A stretch of 64,000 nt of DNA from Oscillospiraceae bacterium (GCA_910575265.1 CAJTEA010000004.1:62001-126000); one strand, 5' to 3'. Counted from the first letter of the stretch, positions 49,944-58,596 are shown. Notes: a model not told the origin generated them from the sequence alone. Program-made: numbers and translations.

Positions 49944-50957
49944 ATGAAGCATATAAAAAGAGCTGGGGCGCTGACCCTGGCTAGTTTATTGCTGCTTTTT
50001 TCCGCCGCCTGCGGCGGAAAAAACGGCGGGGATGGAGCGCTCACCGATGTGACCCTCTGCCTGGACTGGACTCCCAACACCAATTTCACCGGCATCTACG
50101 CCGCCAAAGCCCAGGGCTGGTTTGAGGAGGCGGGGATCAACCTGTCCATCGTCCAGCCCCCAGAGGGCGCCGCCGCCGCCATCTGTGCCGCCGGACAGGT
50201 GGAGTTCGCCATCACGGCCCAGGATAGCATCGCCTCCGCCTTTGCCCGGGAGGATCCCCTGGCGGTGACCGCGGTGGCCACTCTGCTCCAGCACAACACC
50301 TCCGGCATCATCTCCCGGGCCGGCGAGGGGATGGACCGCCCCGCCGGCCTGGAGGGCCACACCTACTCCACCTGGAACACCCCCACCGAGCTGGCCATGA
50401 TGGAGCAGGTGGTCACCGCCGACGGCGGGGACTTCTCTCAGGTAACGCTCATCCCCAACAACATCGTGGACGAGGCGGGAGCCCTGCGGGAGAACCAGAC
50501 CGACGCTATCTGGATCTTTTACGGCTGGGGCGGCATCTCCGCCCAGGTGAGCGGTCTGGACTTTGACTATTTCCACTTTAAGGACATCGACCCGGTTTTT
50601 GACTACTATACTCCCATCCTCATTGCCAACAACGACTTTCTGGCCCAAAAGCCGGAGATCGCCAAGGCGTTCCTCTCCGCCTCCGCCAGAGGCTATGAGT
50701 ACGCCATCGAGCACCCGGAGGAAGCCGCTCAGATGCTGATTGACGGCGACGATACCGGCTCCCTGGCCGGCATTGAGGAGATGGTAACGGTCAGCCAGGA
50801 ATGGATCGGCGGCCAGTACAAAGCCGAGGTGGAGCGCTGGGGCTATATCGACCCGGAGCGCTGGAACGCCTTCTACAACTGGCTCAACAACAATGACCTG
50901 GTGGAGAACCCCATCCCGGAAAATACCGGCTTCTCCAACGACTATCTGCCCCAATGA
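49944..50957 (+). CDS. thiY: NMT1-family substrate-binding lipoprotein (ThiY-like)
   Basis: A 337-residue periplasmic-type binding protein. The lipoprotein signal peptide ends in FSAAC. The mature part begins TLCLDWTPNTNFTGIYAAKA, the diagnostic start of NMT1/ThiY proteins that bind pyrimidine precursors (HMP, formylaminopyrimidine). A GTG one codon upstream (49941) is an alternative start. It lies between the permease and ATPase genes, completing a ThiXYZ system. Confidence 0.9.
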   Translation: MKHIKRAGALTLASLLLLFSAACGGKNGGDGALTDVTLCLDWTPNTNFTGIYAAKAQGWFEEAGINLSIVQPPEGAAAAICAAGQVEFAITAQDSIASAFAREDPLAVTAVATLLQHNTSGIISRAGEGMDRPAGLEGHTYSTWNTPTELAMMEQVVTADGGDFSQVTLIPNNIVDEAGALRENQTDAIWIFYGWGGISAQVSGLDFDYFHFKDIDPVFDYYTPILIANNDFLAQKPEIAKAFLSASARGYEYAIEHPEEAAQMLIDGDDTGSLAGIEEMVTVSQEWIGGQYKAEVERWGYIDPERWNAFYNWLNNNDLVENPIPENTGFSNDYLPQ

Positions 50958-51709
50958 GCGGCGGTTCGGTACCAGCCCTCCAGGCAGAGGAGCTGTCCAG
51001 GTCCTACAGCGGCCGGACCATCATCCAAAATATCTCCCTCTCTCTGAAGGAAGGGGAGCTGGTTTGTCTGTTGGGGATCAGCGGAGCGGGCAAGACCACC
51101 CTGTTTAACCTCCTCTCCGGCCTGGAACAGCCCGATACCGGCCGAGTACTGCTGAACGGGCAGGACATCACCGGAACACCGGGGCAGATCAGCTACATGC
51201 TCCAAAAGGACCTGCTGCTGCCCCACAAAAAGGTAGCGGACAATGTGGCCCTCCCCCTGGTTATCCGGGGAGCTGGAAAGCGGGAGGCCCGGGAACGGGC
51301 TCTGTCCTATTTCGCCGCCTTCGGCCTGGAGGGGACCCAAGACAAGTACCCGGCCCAGCTGTCCGGCGGAATGCGCCAGCGGGCGGCTCTGCTGCGGACC
51401 TTTCTGGGTTCCCGGGGCGTGGTTTTGCTGGACGAGCCCTTCTCCGCCCTGGACGCGCTGACCAAGCGGGAGATCCACCGGTGGTACATGGGCATGATGG
51501 ACCGGCTCAGCCTGACCACGCTGTTCATCACCCACGACATCGACGAGGCGATTCTGCTCTCTGACCGCGTCTGCGTCCTGTCCGGCCAGCCGGGACAAAT
51601 CACCGCTGAGCTGACCATCCAGCCGCCCCGCCCCCGGGACCTGTCCTTTTCCCTCAGCGAGGAGTTTTTGGCGTATAAGCGGCAGATTTTATCCCTGCTG
51701 GAGCCCTGA
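50954..51709 (+). CDS. thiZ: ABC ATP-binding protein for a thiamine precursor (ThiZ-like)
   Basis: A 251-residue ATPase. Walker A GISGAGKTT, signature LSGGMRQRAALLR, Walker B VLLDEPFSALD and the switch His in FITHDIDEA are canonical for the nitrate/sulfonate/taurine class. It is coupled to thiY by an ATGA overlap. Last gene of the TPP-regulated operon; no thiamine biosynthetic genes follow. Confidence 0.9.
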   Translation: MSGGSVPALQAEELSRSYSGRTIIQNISLSLKEGELVCLLGISGAGKTTLFNLLSGLEQPDTGRVLLNGQDITGTPGQISYMLQKDLLLPHKKVADNVALPLVIRGAGKREARERALSYFAAFGLEGTQDKYPAQLSGGMRQRAALLRTFLGSRGVVLLDEPFSALDALTKREIHRWYMGMMDRLSLTTLFITHDIDEAILLSDRVCVLSGQPGQITAELTIQPPRPRDLSFSLSEEFLAYKRQILSLLEP

Positions 51710-51787
51710 CGGGCAGGGCCTTGTCAAAGGCCGTCAACACCAATTTCGGTTTGGAATGAGCCGCTCCTCATGGTACTTTATAGATAT

Positions 51788-51817
51788 GAAAAAGTCTGCC
51801 GCAAGGCAGACTTTTTC
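51788..51817. terminator. terminator after the thiXYZ operon
   Basis: A perfect 13-bp stem with a GCAA tetraloop (51788-51800 with 51805-51817). The A5/T5 at the base makes it usable in both directions between the converging thiZ and EF-G-like genes. Confidence 0.85.
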
Positions 51818-51867
51818 AACAGGATGTTCTTACGGTTTTCCGTTGAGAGCATTCAACTCCCGCTGTT

Positions 51868-53940
51868 TCATTCCTCGGCCATGGCCTTGGCGGCGGCAAT
51901 CGCCTTCTCCTGGGCGGCAGGGGGACAATCCTCGTAGCGGACAAAGTGGAAGGTGTAGGAGCCGCGGGACTGGGTCATAGCCCGCAGGTCGATGGCGTAG
52001 CTGGTCATCTCAGCCATAGGCACCTCGGCCTCGATCACCTGGTCGCCGTCGCCGGTGGGGTTCATGCCCATGACACGGCCCCGGCGTTTGTTCAGGTCGC
52101 CGATCACGTCGCCCATGTAGCTGTCGGGCACGGTGACCTTTAGCTCACCCACGGGCTCCAGCAGGACGGGGTTGGCCTCGGGCATGGCGGCCTTGTAGGC
52201 CAGCTGGGCCGCGGTCTTAAAGGCGATTTCGGAGGAGTCCACCGGATGGTAGCTTCCGTCGTAGAGCACCGCTTTCAGGTTAACCACCGGGTAGCCGGCC
52301 AGAGGACCGTGGATACAGGCCTCACGCAGGCCCTTTTCCACCGCGGGGAAGAAGTTCTTGGGCACAGAGCCGCCGAAGACCTCCTCGGCAAAGACCATCT
52401 GCTCCTCCTCCAGGTTGGGCTCGAAGCGAATCCACACATCGCCGAACTGGCCGGAACCGCCGGTCTGCTTCTTATGCCGCCCCTGCTTCTGGACGGTTTT
52501 GCGAATCTTTTCCCGGTAGGCCACCCGGGTCTCGCTGAGGACGGCCTCCACGTTGAAGCGGCTCTTCAGCTTGGCCACCAGCACGTCCACCTGGATGTCG
52601 CCGGCGCCGGTGAGCACCATCTGGTGGGTCTCGGCGTTGTTCACCAGGGTGAAGGAGGGGTCCTCCTCGTTCAGGCGGTTCAGGCCCTGGGCCACCTTGT
52701 CCTCCTGGCCCCGGGTCTTGGGGGCGATGGCCACGGCGTAGCAGGGCTCGGCAAAGGGGATCTGCTTCAGGGCAACCACCTTGCGGCTGTCGCACAGGGT
52801 ATCGCCGGTCTTGACCTTGTCCATTTTGCCGATGGCGCCAATGTCGCCGCAGGTCAGCTCCTTAACCTCCTCGGCCTTTTTGCCCTTCATCACATACAGC
52901 CGGCCCAGCTTTTCGGCAGAGCCGGTGCGGGAGTTGACCAGGGACAGGTCGGAGGTGATGACGCCGGACAGGACTTTGATAAAGGAGTACTTGCCGTACT
53001 GGTCGGAGACGGTCTTAAACACGAAGGCAGTGGGCACGCCGCCAGGGGAGACCACGAACTCCTCGGTCTCGCCGTCCTGACGGGTGGCCTTGTGGTAGTT
53101 GCCCTCCATGGGGGTGGGCAGCAGCTCCACGATATAGTCCATCAGCATCAGGGAGCCCAGGCAGTTGACGGCGGAGCCGCACAGCACAGGGAACAGGGAC
53201 AGCTCCCGCACGCCCTGGCGCAGGCCCTGGATCATCTCGGCGTAGGTGAAGTCCTCGCCGTCGAAGAATTTGTTCATGAACTCCTCGCTGGTCTCGGCCA
53301 CCGATTCCTTCAGCGCGTCGTTGAACTCGGTAATCACATCGGCCTTGCCATCGGGCAGCTCGATCTCCACCCGCTGGAGCTTCCGCATCTCATAGGCCCG
53401 CTTGTTCAGTACGTCGATGATGCCGGTGACTTTCTTGCTGTCATCCCAGATGGGGACCACCAGAGGAGCGATCTTGTTGCCATACTTCTCCCGCAGGGCC
53501 TCGAAGGTGGCGTTGTAGTCGGAGTTGTCCTCATCGGTCTTGGAGATATAGATAAAGCGGGGCATGTTCCGCTCCTCGCAGAACTTCCAGGCCTTTTCCA
53601 GACCCACAGAGACGCCGTCCTTGGCGGAGCAGACGATAATGGCGGCGTCGGCGGCCCGGAGGGCCTCCATCACCTCGCCGGAGAAGTCGAACCCGCCCGG
53701 GGTGTCCAGCACGTTGATCTTGCAGCCCTTGAACTCGATGGGGGCCACGGCCAGGGAGATGGAAATCTGGCGTTTGACCTCCTCGGGGTCATAGTCGCAC
53801 ACGGTGTTGCCGTCAGTGGCCTTGCCCATGCGGTCGATGGCCTTGGTCATGTAGAGCAGGCTCTCAGCCAGGGCGGTCTTGCCGTTGCCGCCATGTCCAA
53901 TCAGGGCCACGTTGCGGATGTTTTGTACAGAATAGCTCAT
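51868..53940 (-). CDS. elongation factor G paralogue (EF-G2 / FusA2-like)
   Basis: A 690-residue five-domain translational GTPase. G1 is GHGGNGKT (residues 14-21), without the usual AHIDAGKT. G3 is DTPGGFDF (79-86), so the catalytic His of DTPGH is Gly. G4 is SKTD (133-136) in place of NKMD. Domains II-V are recognisable (GGSGQFGDVW near domain IV, MGDVIGDLNKRRGRVMGM in domain V). It lies outside the rpsL-rpsG-fusA-tuf context, so it is a secondary EF-G. The ATG at 53940 follows AAGGAG at 11 bases. Confidence 0.9.
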   Translation of the reverse strand: MSYSVQNIRNVALIGHGGNGKTALAESLLYMTKAIDRMGKATDGNTVCDYDPEEVKRQISISLAVAPIEFKGCKINVLDTPGGFDFSGEVMEALRAADAAIIVCSAKDGVSVGLEKAWKFCEERNMPRFIYISKTDEDNSDYNATFEALREKYGNKIAPLVVPIWDDSKKVTGIIDVLNKRAYEMRKLQRVEIELPDGKADVITEFNDALKESVAETSEEFMNKFFDGEDFTYAEMIQGLRQGVRELSLFPVLCGSAVNCLGSLMLMDYIVELLPTPMEGNYHKATRQDGETEEFVVSPGGVPTAFVFKTVSDQYGKYSFIKVLSGVITSDLSLVNSRTGSAEKLGRLYVMKGKKAEEVKELTCGDIGAIGKMDKVKTGDTLCDSRKVVALKQIPFAEPCYAVAIAPKTRGQEDKVAQGLNRLNEEDPSFTLVNNAETHQMVLTGAGDIQVDVLVAKLKSRFNVEAVLSETRVAYREKIRKTVQKQGRHKKQTGGSGQFGDVWIRFEPNLEEEQMVFAEEVFGGSVPKNFFPAVEKGLREACIHGPLAGYPVVNLKAVLYDGSYHPVDSSEIAFKTAAQLAYKAAMPEANPVLLEPVGELKVTVPDSYMGDVIGDLNKRRGRVMGMNPTGDGDQVIEAEVPMAEMTSYAIDLRAMTQSRGSYTFHFVRYEDCPPAAQEKAIAAAKAMAEE

Positions 53941-54021
53941 AGTTGGTTCCACTCCTTATCGTTTGAGTATCGCCCCGGATCCCTCGTCCAGTCTGAAAAA
54001 GGGCGTTACACGCTGTTAGTC

Positions 54022-54050
54022 ATTATACACTAAAACGCTTCCCATGACAA
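54022..54050 (-). promoter_or_regulatory. promoter of the EF-G paralogue
   Basis: Minus strand TTGTCA (54045-54050), 17-base spacer, TATAAT (54022-54027). Confidence 0.78.
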
Positions 54051-54151
54051 CTGTTTTTTTTGCAACCCTTATCATTAGGTCAGACAAAGTTTTTTGAACC
54101 TGTCGAACCTGATTTTTTTATACCACCAGCGGGAAGGGATGCGAAGAAGTA

Positions 54152-54303
54152 ATGGGATTGACTCTAAACGATAGAAAAGCGATAGCAAAAAGCTGGGCAG
54201 TCGGGAACAGCGCCGTGCGGCCGCGAAGGGCCTGGGCTTTGCCCCCGGCACGATCCGCGCGGAGCTGACACGGGGCCACACACCAGTGTGTCAGCGCCAG
54301 TAA
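54152..54303 (+). pseudogene. frameshifted IS30-type helix-turn-helix fragment
   Basis: The frame opens at ATG 54152 as MGLTLNDRKAIAKSWAVGN, like the HTH_38 domain of IS30 transposases. After about 25 codons the similarity continues in another frame (AAKGLGFAPGTIRAELTRGH) to a stop at 54301. A single-base shift therefore breaks the gene, and the rest of any transposase is missing. The remaining sequence between the EF-G promoter and 54348 shows nothing else. Confidence 0.6.
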
Positions 54304-54348
54304 GCATAAGCTGGAACCAGAAGAAAGGTCATGCATAGAACAGCACAC

Positions 54349-54432
54349 TTAGAGCCTGTATTCATAATCGTTTGAGTCGCGTATGGAATGATTGAGCCAA
54401 GAGAGCGTACGTTCAACCACCCACCGCCAAGG
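54349..54432 (-). mobile_element. C-terminal fragment of an IS5-type transposase
   Basis: The minus strand reads [19 protein letters not shown] and ends in DYEYRL-stop, the characteristic C-terminal block of IS5-family DDE transposases. Everything upstream is missing, replaced by the flavodoxin remnant, so this marks an old insertion and deletion. Confidence 0.75.
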
Positions 54433-54439
54433 CGGAAAA

Positions 54440-54730
54440 TCATGGGGCAGTTGCGCCATTTATCACATCGGCATTGGGTTGAAGCCCTTGAATCGCGGTT
54501 AAAGTTCCTGTGAAGCCGCTCGCTCCGCTGGTTACAAAGGGGATGATTGTCTTGCCAGACAAATCATATTCCTCCAAGAAGGAATACACGGCCATTGTAC
54601 CAGATGGGATAGCCCAAGAATATGACGCTGTAGTCATCCATGCTGTCAACGCGGCTTGCCAGCTTAGGCCGAACCCCGTTTCTGTGTCCCTCGCCGCCTG
54701 TACGCCGCTGAATCATGGCCGCGACATACT
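54440..54730 (-). pseudogene. middle and C-terminal remnant of a flavodoxin
   Basis: Flavodoxin sequence occurs in two frames. The first part (YGNTQYVAAMIQRRTGG, then MDDYSVIFLGYPIWY) is fused in frame to the aldo/keto reductase. The second (MAVYSFLEEYDLSGKTIIPF, then TSGASGFTGTLTAIQGL) is in another frame and ends near 54440. About 25 residues are missing inside the first part. Roughly 10 bases have been lost at the frame change after PIWY. The last residues run into the transposase fragment. Confidence 0.8.
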
Positions 54731-55970
54731 GCGTGTTTCCATACAGCTCGTCCCCCAGCAGCTCCGCCGTGTGCCCCCGGCCTCCCAAGGGATACCAGCC
54801 CTGGACCACGATACCCAGGTCCTGGATATAGGGAATCACATCGTTCTCCTGATAGTAGGGGTGAATCTCATTCTGCACCAGCGCCGGGGTAATGGTCACC
54901 TGGGGCAAAAATTCCTCCAGCTCTTTGACATACCAGTTGGAGAGACCGATGGAGCGGATTTTCCCTTCCTCCACGAATTTTTCCATGGCCTGATACGCCT
55001 TTACATCGTTCCGGTCAGGATGGTGGAGAAGCATCAGATCCACATAGCCGATGTCCAGCCGGTCCAGACACGCCTGGATAGACCGCTCCGGGGTCGCCAT
55101 CTCGCTGCCCGGATAGATTTTAGTGGTAACGAAGATTTCCTCACGCTGGATACCAAATTCCTCCATGGCTTCCCGGATGGCCTGTCCCACTTCCTCCTCA
55201 TTGCCGTAGGCGGAGGCAGTGTCGATTAACCGAACTCCGCTGGCCAGCGCGGACTTGATGGAGTTGACGCAGGTCTCCCCGTGGAGACTGTATGTCCCCA
55301 GGCCATTGAGCGGCATCACATAGCCGCTGTTGAGAGTTACGGTTTTAGTTTCAAAGTTGAACATACCGATCTCCTTTTCCTCTGTGGAAAGCTGGGCGAA
55401 GTTCATCACCGCCATCGCGGCCTGGGCACGGGTGACAGGCTTAGAGCCGCCGTCAAAGCCAGGAATGTCTCCGGTGACTGGCTGGCCGGTATACCGCTGG
55501 AAGATCAAATTCAACTGCTCCTGGGTGATTGGGTCATTGATGCCAAAGCGGCCATCACCGTAGCCAGCCACCAGTTTTTCACTGGCAGCCCAGCGGATGG
55601 CTTCGCTGTGCCACTGACCCTCTGGAACATCGGAAAACCGCATGAGGTAGTTGACCACTGGCTTCTCCGCCTGCCGCCATAGGATGGTCACCAGCATGGC
55701 GCGGGTCAGGGTTGCATCTGGCGCAAAGGTGGTATCGGTGGTTCCACTCATGACGCCGTTCTGTTGACAGTAGGCAACCGCTTCGGCATACCACGCATCA
55801 GTGGGGACATCCGCAAAAGCTGTCATGGCCTGGGATTCAGAGGTGAGTTTCGCGCTGCCAGGGTTTGTCCCGCTGCCAGCGGCGGGGACTTCTGCCGCCG
55901 AGCAGGAGGTCATGGTCAGGAGGCAGACCATACAGATGGCCGCCAAGTAAGAAAGGAATTGTTTTTTCAT
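54564..55970 (-). CDS. SLH-domain aldo/keto reductase lipoprotein with flavodoxin-derived C-terminus
   Basis: A 468-residue chimera. The lipoprotein signal ends in TMTSC. Two S-layer homology domains (FADVPTDAWYAEAV from about 52; FSDVPEGQWHSEAI from about 111) and a partial third follow. The aldo/keto reductase barrel from about 205 has DTASAYGNEEE, the Lys in TTKIYP and the His in LMLLHHPD. It stops at about residue 408 (GHTAELLGD), before the last helices and cofactor loop, and continues as flavodoxin sequence to a frameshifted end. Catalytic residues remain, but correct folding and NADPH binding are doubtful. GGAGG precedes the ATG, which overlaps the DUF4405 remnant's stop. Confidence 0.75.
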   Translation of the reverse strand: MKKQFLSYLAAICMVCLLTMTSCSAAEVPAAGSGTNPGSAKLTSESQAMTAFADVPTDAWYAEAVAYCQQNGVMSGTTDTTFAPDATLTRAMLVTILWRQAEKPVVNYLMRFSDVPEGQWHSEAIRWAASEKLVAGYGDGRFGINDPITQEQLNLIFQRYTGQPVTGDIPGFDGGSKPVTRAQAAMAVMNFAQLSTEEKEIGMFNFETKTVTLNSGYVMPLNGLGTYSLHGETCVNSIKSALASGVRLIDTASAYGNEEEVGQAIREAMEEFGIQREEIFVTTKIYPGSEMATPERSIQACLDRLDIGYVDLMLLHHPDRNDVKAYQAMEKFVEEGKIRSIGLSNWYVKELEEFLPQVTITPALVQNEIHPYYQENDVIPYIQDLGIVVQGWYPLGGRGHTAELLGDELYGNTQYVAAMIQRRTGGEGHRNGVRPKLASRVDSMDDYSVIFLGYPIWYNGRVFLLGGI

Positions 55971-56456
55971 GATGCTTCCTCCGTTTCGTGTTTATAAGCA
56001 TTCGTAGTTTCCGCGGCTCTGATCTGCCTCCCTCTGGCCTTTTTCGTATTTCTGAACAAGGTTGAACTGTAATGTCCGACGCTGATAAAAGTCCCCATAC
56101 ACGCTATGTCGTCCAACAGGAACCACAGGAAGGGCAAAGTCGAAGAACGCAAATTGATTCGCCAGAATCAAATAACTGCCAATATCACGCTTAAAAAAGG
56201 CGTACACGCCGTATCCGGCAATAAGCAGGGAGACGGAGCGGAGAATGTATTCGCGGAAATTTGACGGCCTTGCGACAAGTTTTTTCGCCATCCCCACCAC
56301 TACGATCCATTGGAAACCGAGATGCAAACTTATGATCGCAAATCCCCAATAGGCGGACAGCATATGGACATTTCTCACAAAAGCCCCACCGCCGTTGAGA
56401 GGCAGGAAGGACAGCGCGTGGCGGTATACCGGCCTTTGAACACGCCACGACGCCAA
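55967..56456 (-). pseudogene. truncated and frameshifted DUF4405 membrane protein
   Basis: The minus strand encodes HALSFLPLNGGGAFVRNVHM, then SAYWGFAIISLHLGFQW, typical of DUF4405 heme-binding-like membrane proteins, through to NQFAFFDFALPVV. Near 56120 the frame breaks, and the C-terminus (WFLLDDIACMGTFISVGHY) continues in another frame to a stop overlapping the reductase start. The first helices are missing; the 5' edge abuts a flavodoxin fragment. Confidence 0.78.
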
Positions 56457-56474
56457 TGCCTGTTCACCGTATTT

Positions 56475-56753
56475 TCACAGGAGACTCGCGGAGGATACGG
56501 CGTCCACATCTTCTGAGAAGTCGGCATTCCCAACTCTGGAGAAATATGCGATCAAGACATTGATATCAGAGCTTGCCGGCGGAACAGCCTCATTGGGAGG
56601 CGTCGCTTCGTTGTGACCTTCCTGACCTTCCTGAGAAGCCGTTTCATTCAAAGAGCCGGTTTCCGTGCCGCTGGTGTTGCCGGTACTTGTGCCGCATGAT
56701 ACCAACGCAGCCAGCATGGCCCACGCGAGGATAAGGGCGAATAATTTGTTTAC
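56475..56753 (-). pseudogene. N-terminal fragment of a flavodoxin lipoprotein
   Basis: A lipoprotein signal peptide (NKLFALILAWAMLAALVSCG) and a Ser/Thr/Glu-rich linker lead to the flavodoxin beginning INVLIAYFSRVGNADFS, which stops after DVDAVSSASLL. GGAGGGG is well placed, but the codon at the start position is GTA (56751-56753), as if an ATG had been lost. An internal ATG at 56717 would cut the signal peptide. The missing remainder resembles the remnant found at 54440-54730. Confidence 0.75.
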
Positions 56754-56918
56754 AAGAAATCCCCTCCGCGATTAGAATAGAATCATGCAGGTACTCTCAC
56801 AGCGCCCATAGGTATTTTTTAAGATTAAACCGACGCGGCAGTTCCTTTCATTTCATCTGCTTGGCGCTTTGACTTGTCAGATGTGCGCTCATACACTTTC
56901 TTGAGGGTAAACCTGGAA

Positions 56919-57470
56919 TCAGCGGAGATGAGCGGCGGAGCCTTTCAGTCCCTCGCCAAAGGCGCGCAGTTCCACAAGTTTGCTGGGGGAACCGTTTTCC
57001 CCGCCATGGGCCGTGAATACCCCCATATCCTCTAAGCCCAGAAAATCCAGGAAATCTCCCTGATAGGAGAACATTGCGCCATCGTACATATTGGCATCGC
57101 CAGAGCTTAAAATCATAGCGACTTTCTTCAGCCTGGGCGGCTTGCTGGGGTAGGCGGCGGAATAGAAACGGTCAAGGACACACTTCAACTGACCGCTGAT
57201 GCCGTGGTAGTAGATAGGCGAGGCGATCACCAGCATTTCCGCCTCCTTCAGCAGCGCATAGACTTTCTGCATATCATCCTTCTGAACGCACTCTCCGCGC
57301 CCTTTGCTATGGCAGTATTCGCAGGCGAGACAGCCGCCGATCTTCATCCGGCACACGTCCATCACATCCACCTGATGGCCCGCCGACACAGCCCCCTCCC
57401 GGAACGCCTCGATCATGCCTTTCGTATTCCCGTTGGGCCGGGGACTGCCGTTTAATACAAGAATTCGCAT
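56919..57470 (-). CDS. flavodoxin-fold FMN-dependent NAD(P)H oxidoreductase
   Basis: A 183-residue NADPH-dependent FMN reductase-type protein. The FMN phosphate loop is NGSPRPNGNT at residues 7-16. A four-Cys region (CRMKIGGCLACEYC, then GECVQKDDM) is like that of iron-sulfur flavoproteins. ASPIYYHGISGQLKCVLDR forms the second FMN contact. The ATG at 57470 follows AGGAGG; the longer frame has no start signal. It lies downstream of the alpha/beta hydrolase gene in the same direction and is probably in one transcript with it. Confidence 0.87.
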   Translation of the reverse strand: MRILVLNGSPRPNGNTKGMIEAFREGAVSAGHQVDVMDVCRMKIGGCLACEYCHSKGRGECVQKDDMQKVYALLKEAEMLVIASPIYYHGISGQLKCVLDRFYSAAYPSKPPRLKKVAMILSSGDANMYDGAMFSYQGDFLDFLGLEDMGVFTAHGGENGSPSKLVELRAFGEGLKGSAAHLR

Positions 57471-57552
57471 ATTGTTTCCTCCTGATATTGTTGGAGACGG
57501 ACGCAGCCGCCTTACCGCCGCATCCGTCTCCATGGTGAGCCAAGCAGCTCTT

Positions 57553-58527
57553 TTATTTCAAGTTCTCCCGGAAGAACTCCGCCAGCTTGTCGAAGGGGAT
57601 GATGTCCATCCGGTCATAGAGGTCGGTATGAACAGCATCCGGGATGAGCAGCAGCTCCTTGTTATCCCCGTTCAGCTTGGCAAAAGCGTCCCTGCCGAAA
57701 TAGCAGGAGTGGGCCTTCTCACCGTGCATGACCAGGACAGCGCCGCGGATCTCGTGGGCATAGGCCAGGATGGGCTGATTCATAAAGGACATACAGCCGA
57801 TGACGTTCCAGCCGCCGTTGGAGTTGAGGGACCGGGGATGATAGCCTCTCGGGGTCTTGTAGTAGTCGTAGTAGTCCTTGACGAAGAAGGGGGCGTCCTC
57901 CGGGAGCGGGTCCACCACACCGCCGCCCAGGGCGTACTCGCCGTTCTTGTAGTCGGTCAGCCTCTGAGCGTTCAGAGCCTTGCGCTTGGCATAACGGGCT
58001 TCCTCGCTGTCCTCGGCGTCAAAGTAGCCGTTGGCGTTTACCCGGCTCATGTCGTACATGGTGGAGGCAACGGTGGCCTTAATGCGGGTATCCAGCGCGG
58101 CCGCGTTCAGCGCCAGGCCGCCCCAGCCGCAGATACCGATAATACCGATCTTCTCTGGGTCCACATCATCCCGCAGGGAGAGGTAGTCCACCGCCGCCTG
58201 GAAGTCCTCGGTGTTGATGTCCGGGGAGGCCATATAGCGGGGAGCGCCGCCGCTCTCGCCGGTGAAGGAGGGGTCGAACGCAATCGTGAGGAAGCCCCGC
58301 TCCGCCATGGTCTGGGCATACAGGCCGGAGGACTGTTCCTTCACCGCGCCGAAAGGGCCGCAGACGGCGATGGCTGGCAGCTCGCCGGACGCGCCCTTGG
58401 GGATGTACAGATCAGCGGCCAGCGTGATGCCGTAACGGTTGTGGAACGTCACCTTGCTGTGATCCACCTTATCGCTCTTGGGGAAGGTCTTATCCCAATC
58501 CTGGGTCAAAGTCAGTTTCTCGTTCAT
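57553..58527 (-). CDS. alpha/beta hydrolase with a cysteine nucleophile
   Basis: A 324-residue hydrolase. The nucleophile elbow is GICGWGG, so Cys133 replaces Ser, as in dienelactone hydrolases. An acidic residue after the sixth strand and a late His (DAVHTDLYD) complete a plausible triad. It resembles the YcjY-type alpha/beta hydrolases that accompany flavodoxin and aldo/keto reductase genes in Clostridia. Substrate unknown. GGAGT-like ribosome binding sequence precedes the ATG. Confidence 0.85.
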   Translation of the reverse strand: MNEKLTLTQDWDKTFPKSDKVDHSKVTFHNRYGITLAADLYIPKGASGELPAIAVCGPFGAVKEQSSGLYAQTMAERGFLTIAFDPSFTGESGGAPRYMASPDINTEDFQAAVDYLSLRDDVDPEKIGIIGICGWGGLALNAAALDTRIKATVASTMYDMSRVNANGYFDAEDSEEARYAKRKALNAQRLTDYKNGEYALGGGVVDPLPEDAPFFVKDYYDYYKTPRGYHPRSLNSNGGWNVIGCMSFMNQPILAYAHEIRGAVLVMHGEKAHSCYFGRDAFAKLNGDNKELLLIPDAVHTDLYDRMDIIPFDKLAEFFRENLK

Positions 58528-58596
58528 GATACATACTCCTTTTTATTGTTGATTGAATCAATATGGTCACTTACTCAAACGCGTCCGCCATCTGTT

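Noticed and set aside
54118-54348. Minus-strand short frames after the EF-G promoter
   Set aside because: No similarity; the plus strand here shows the IS30-type HTH remnant instead.
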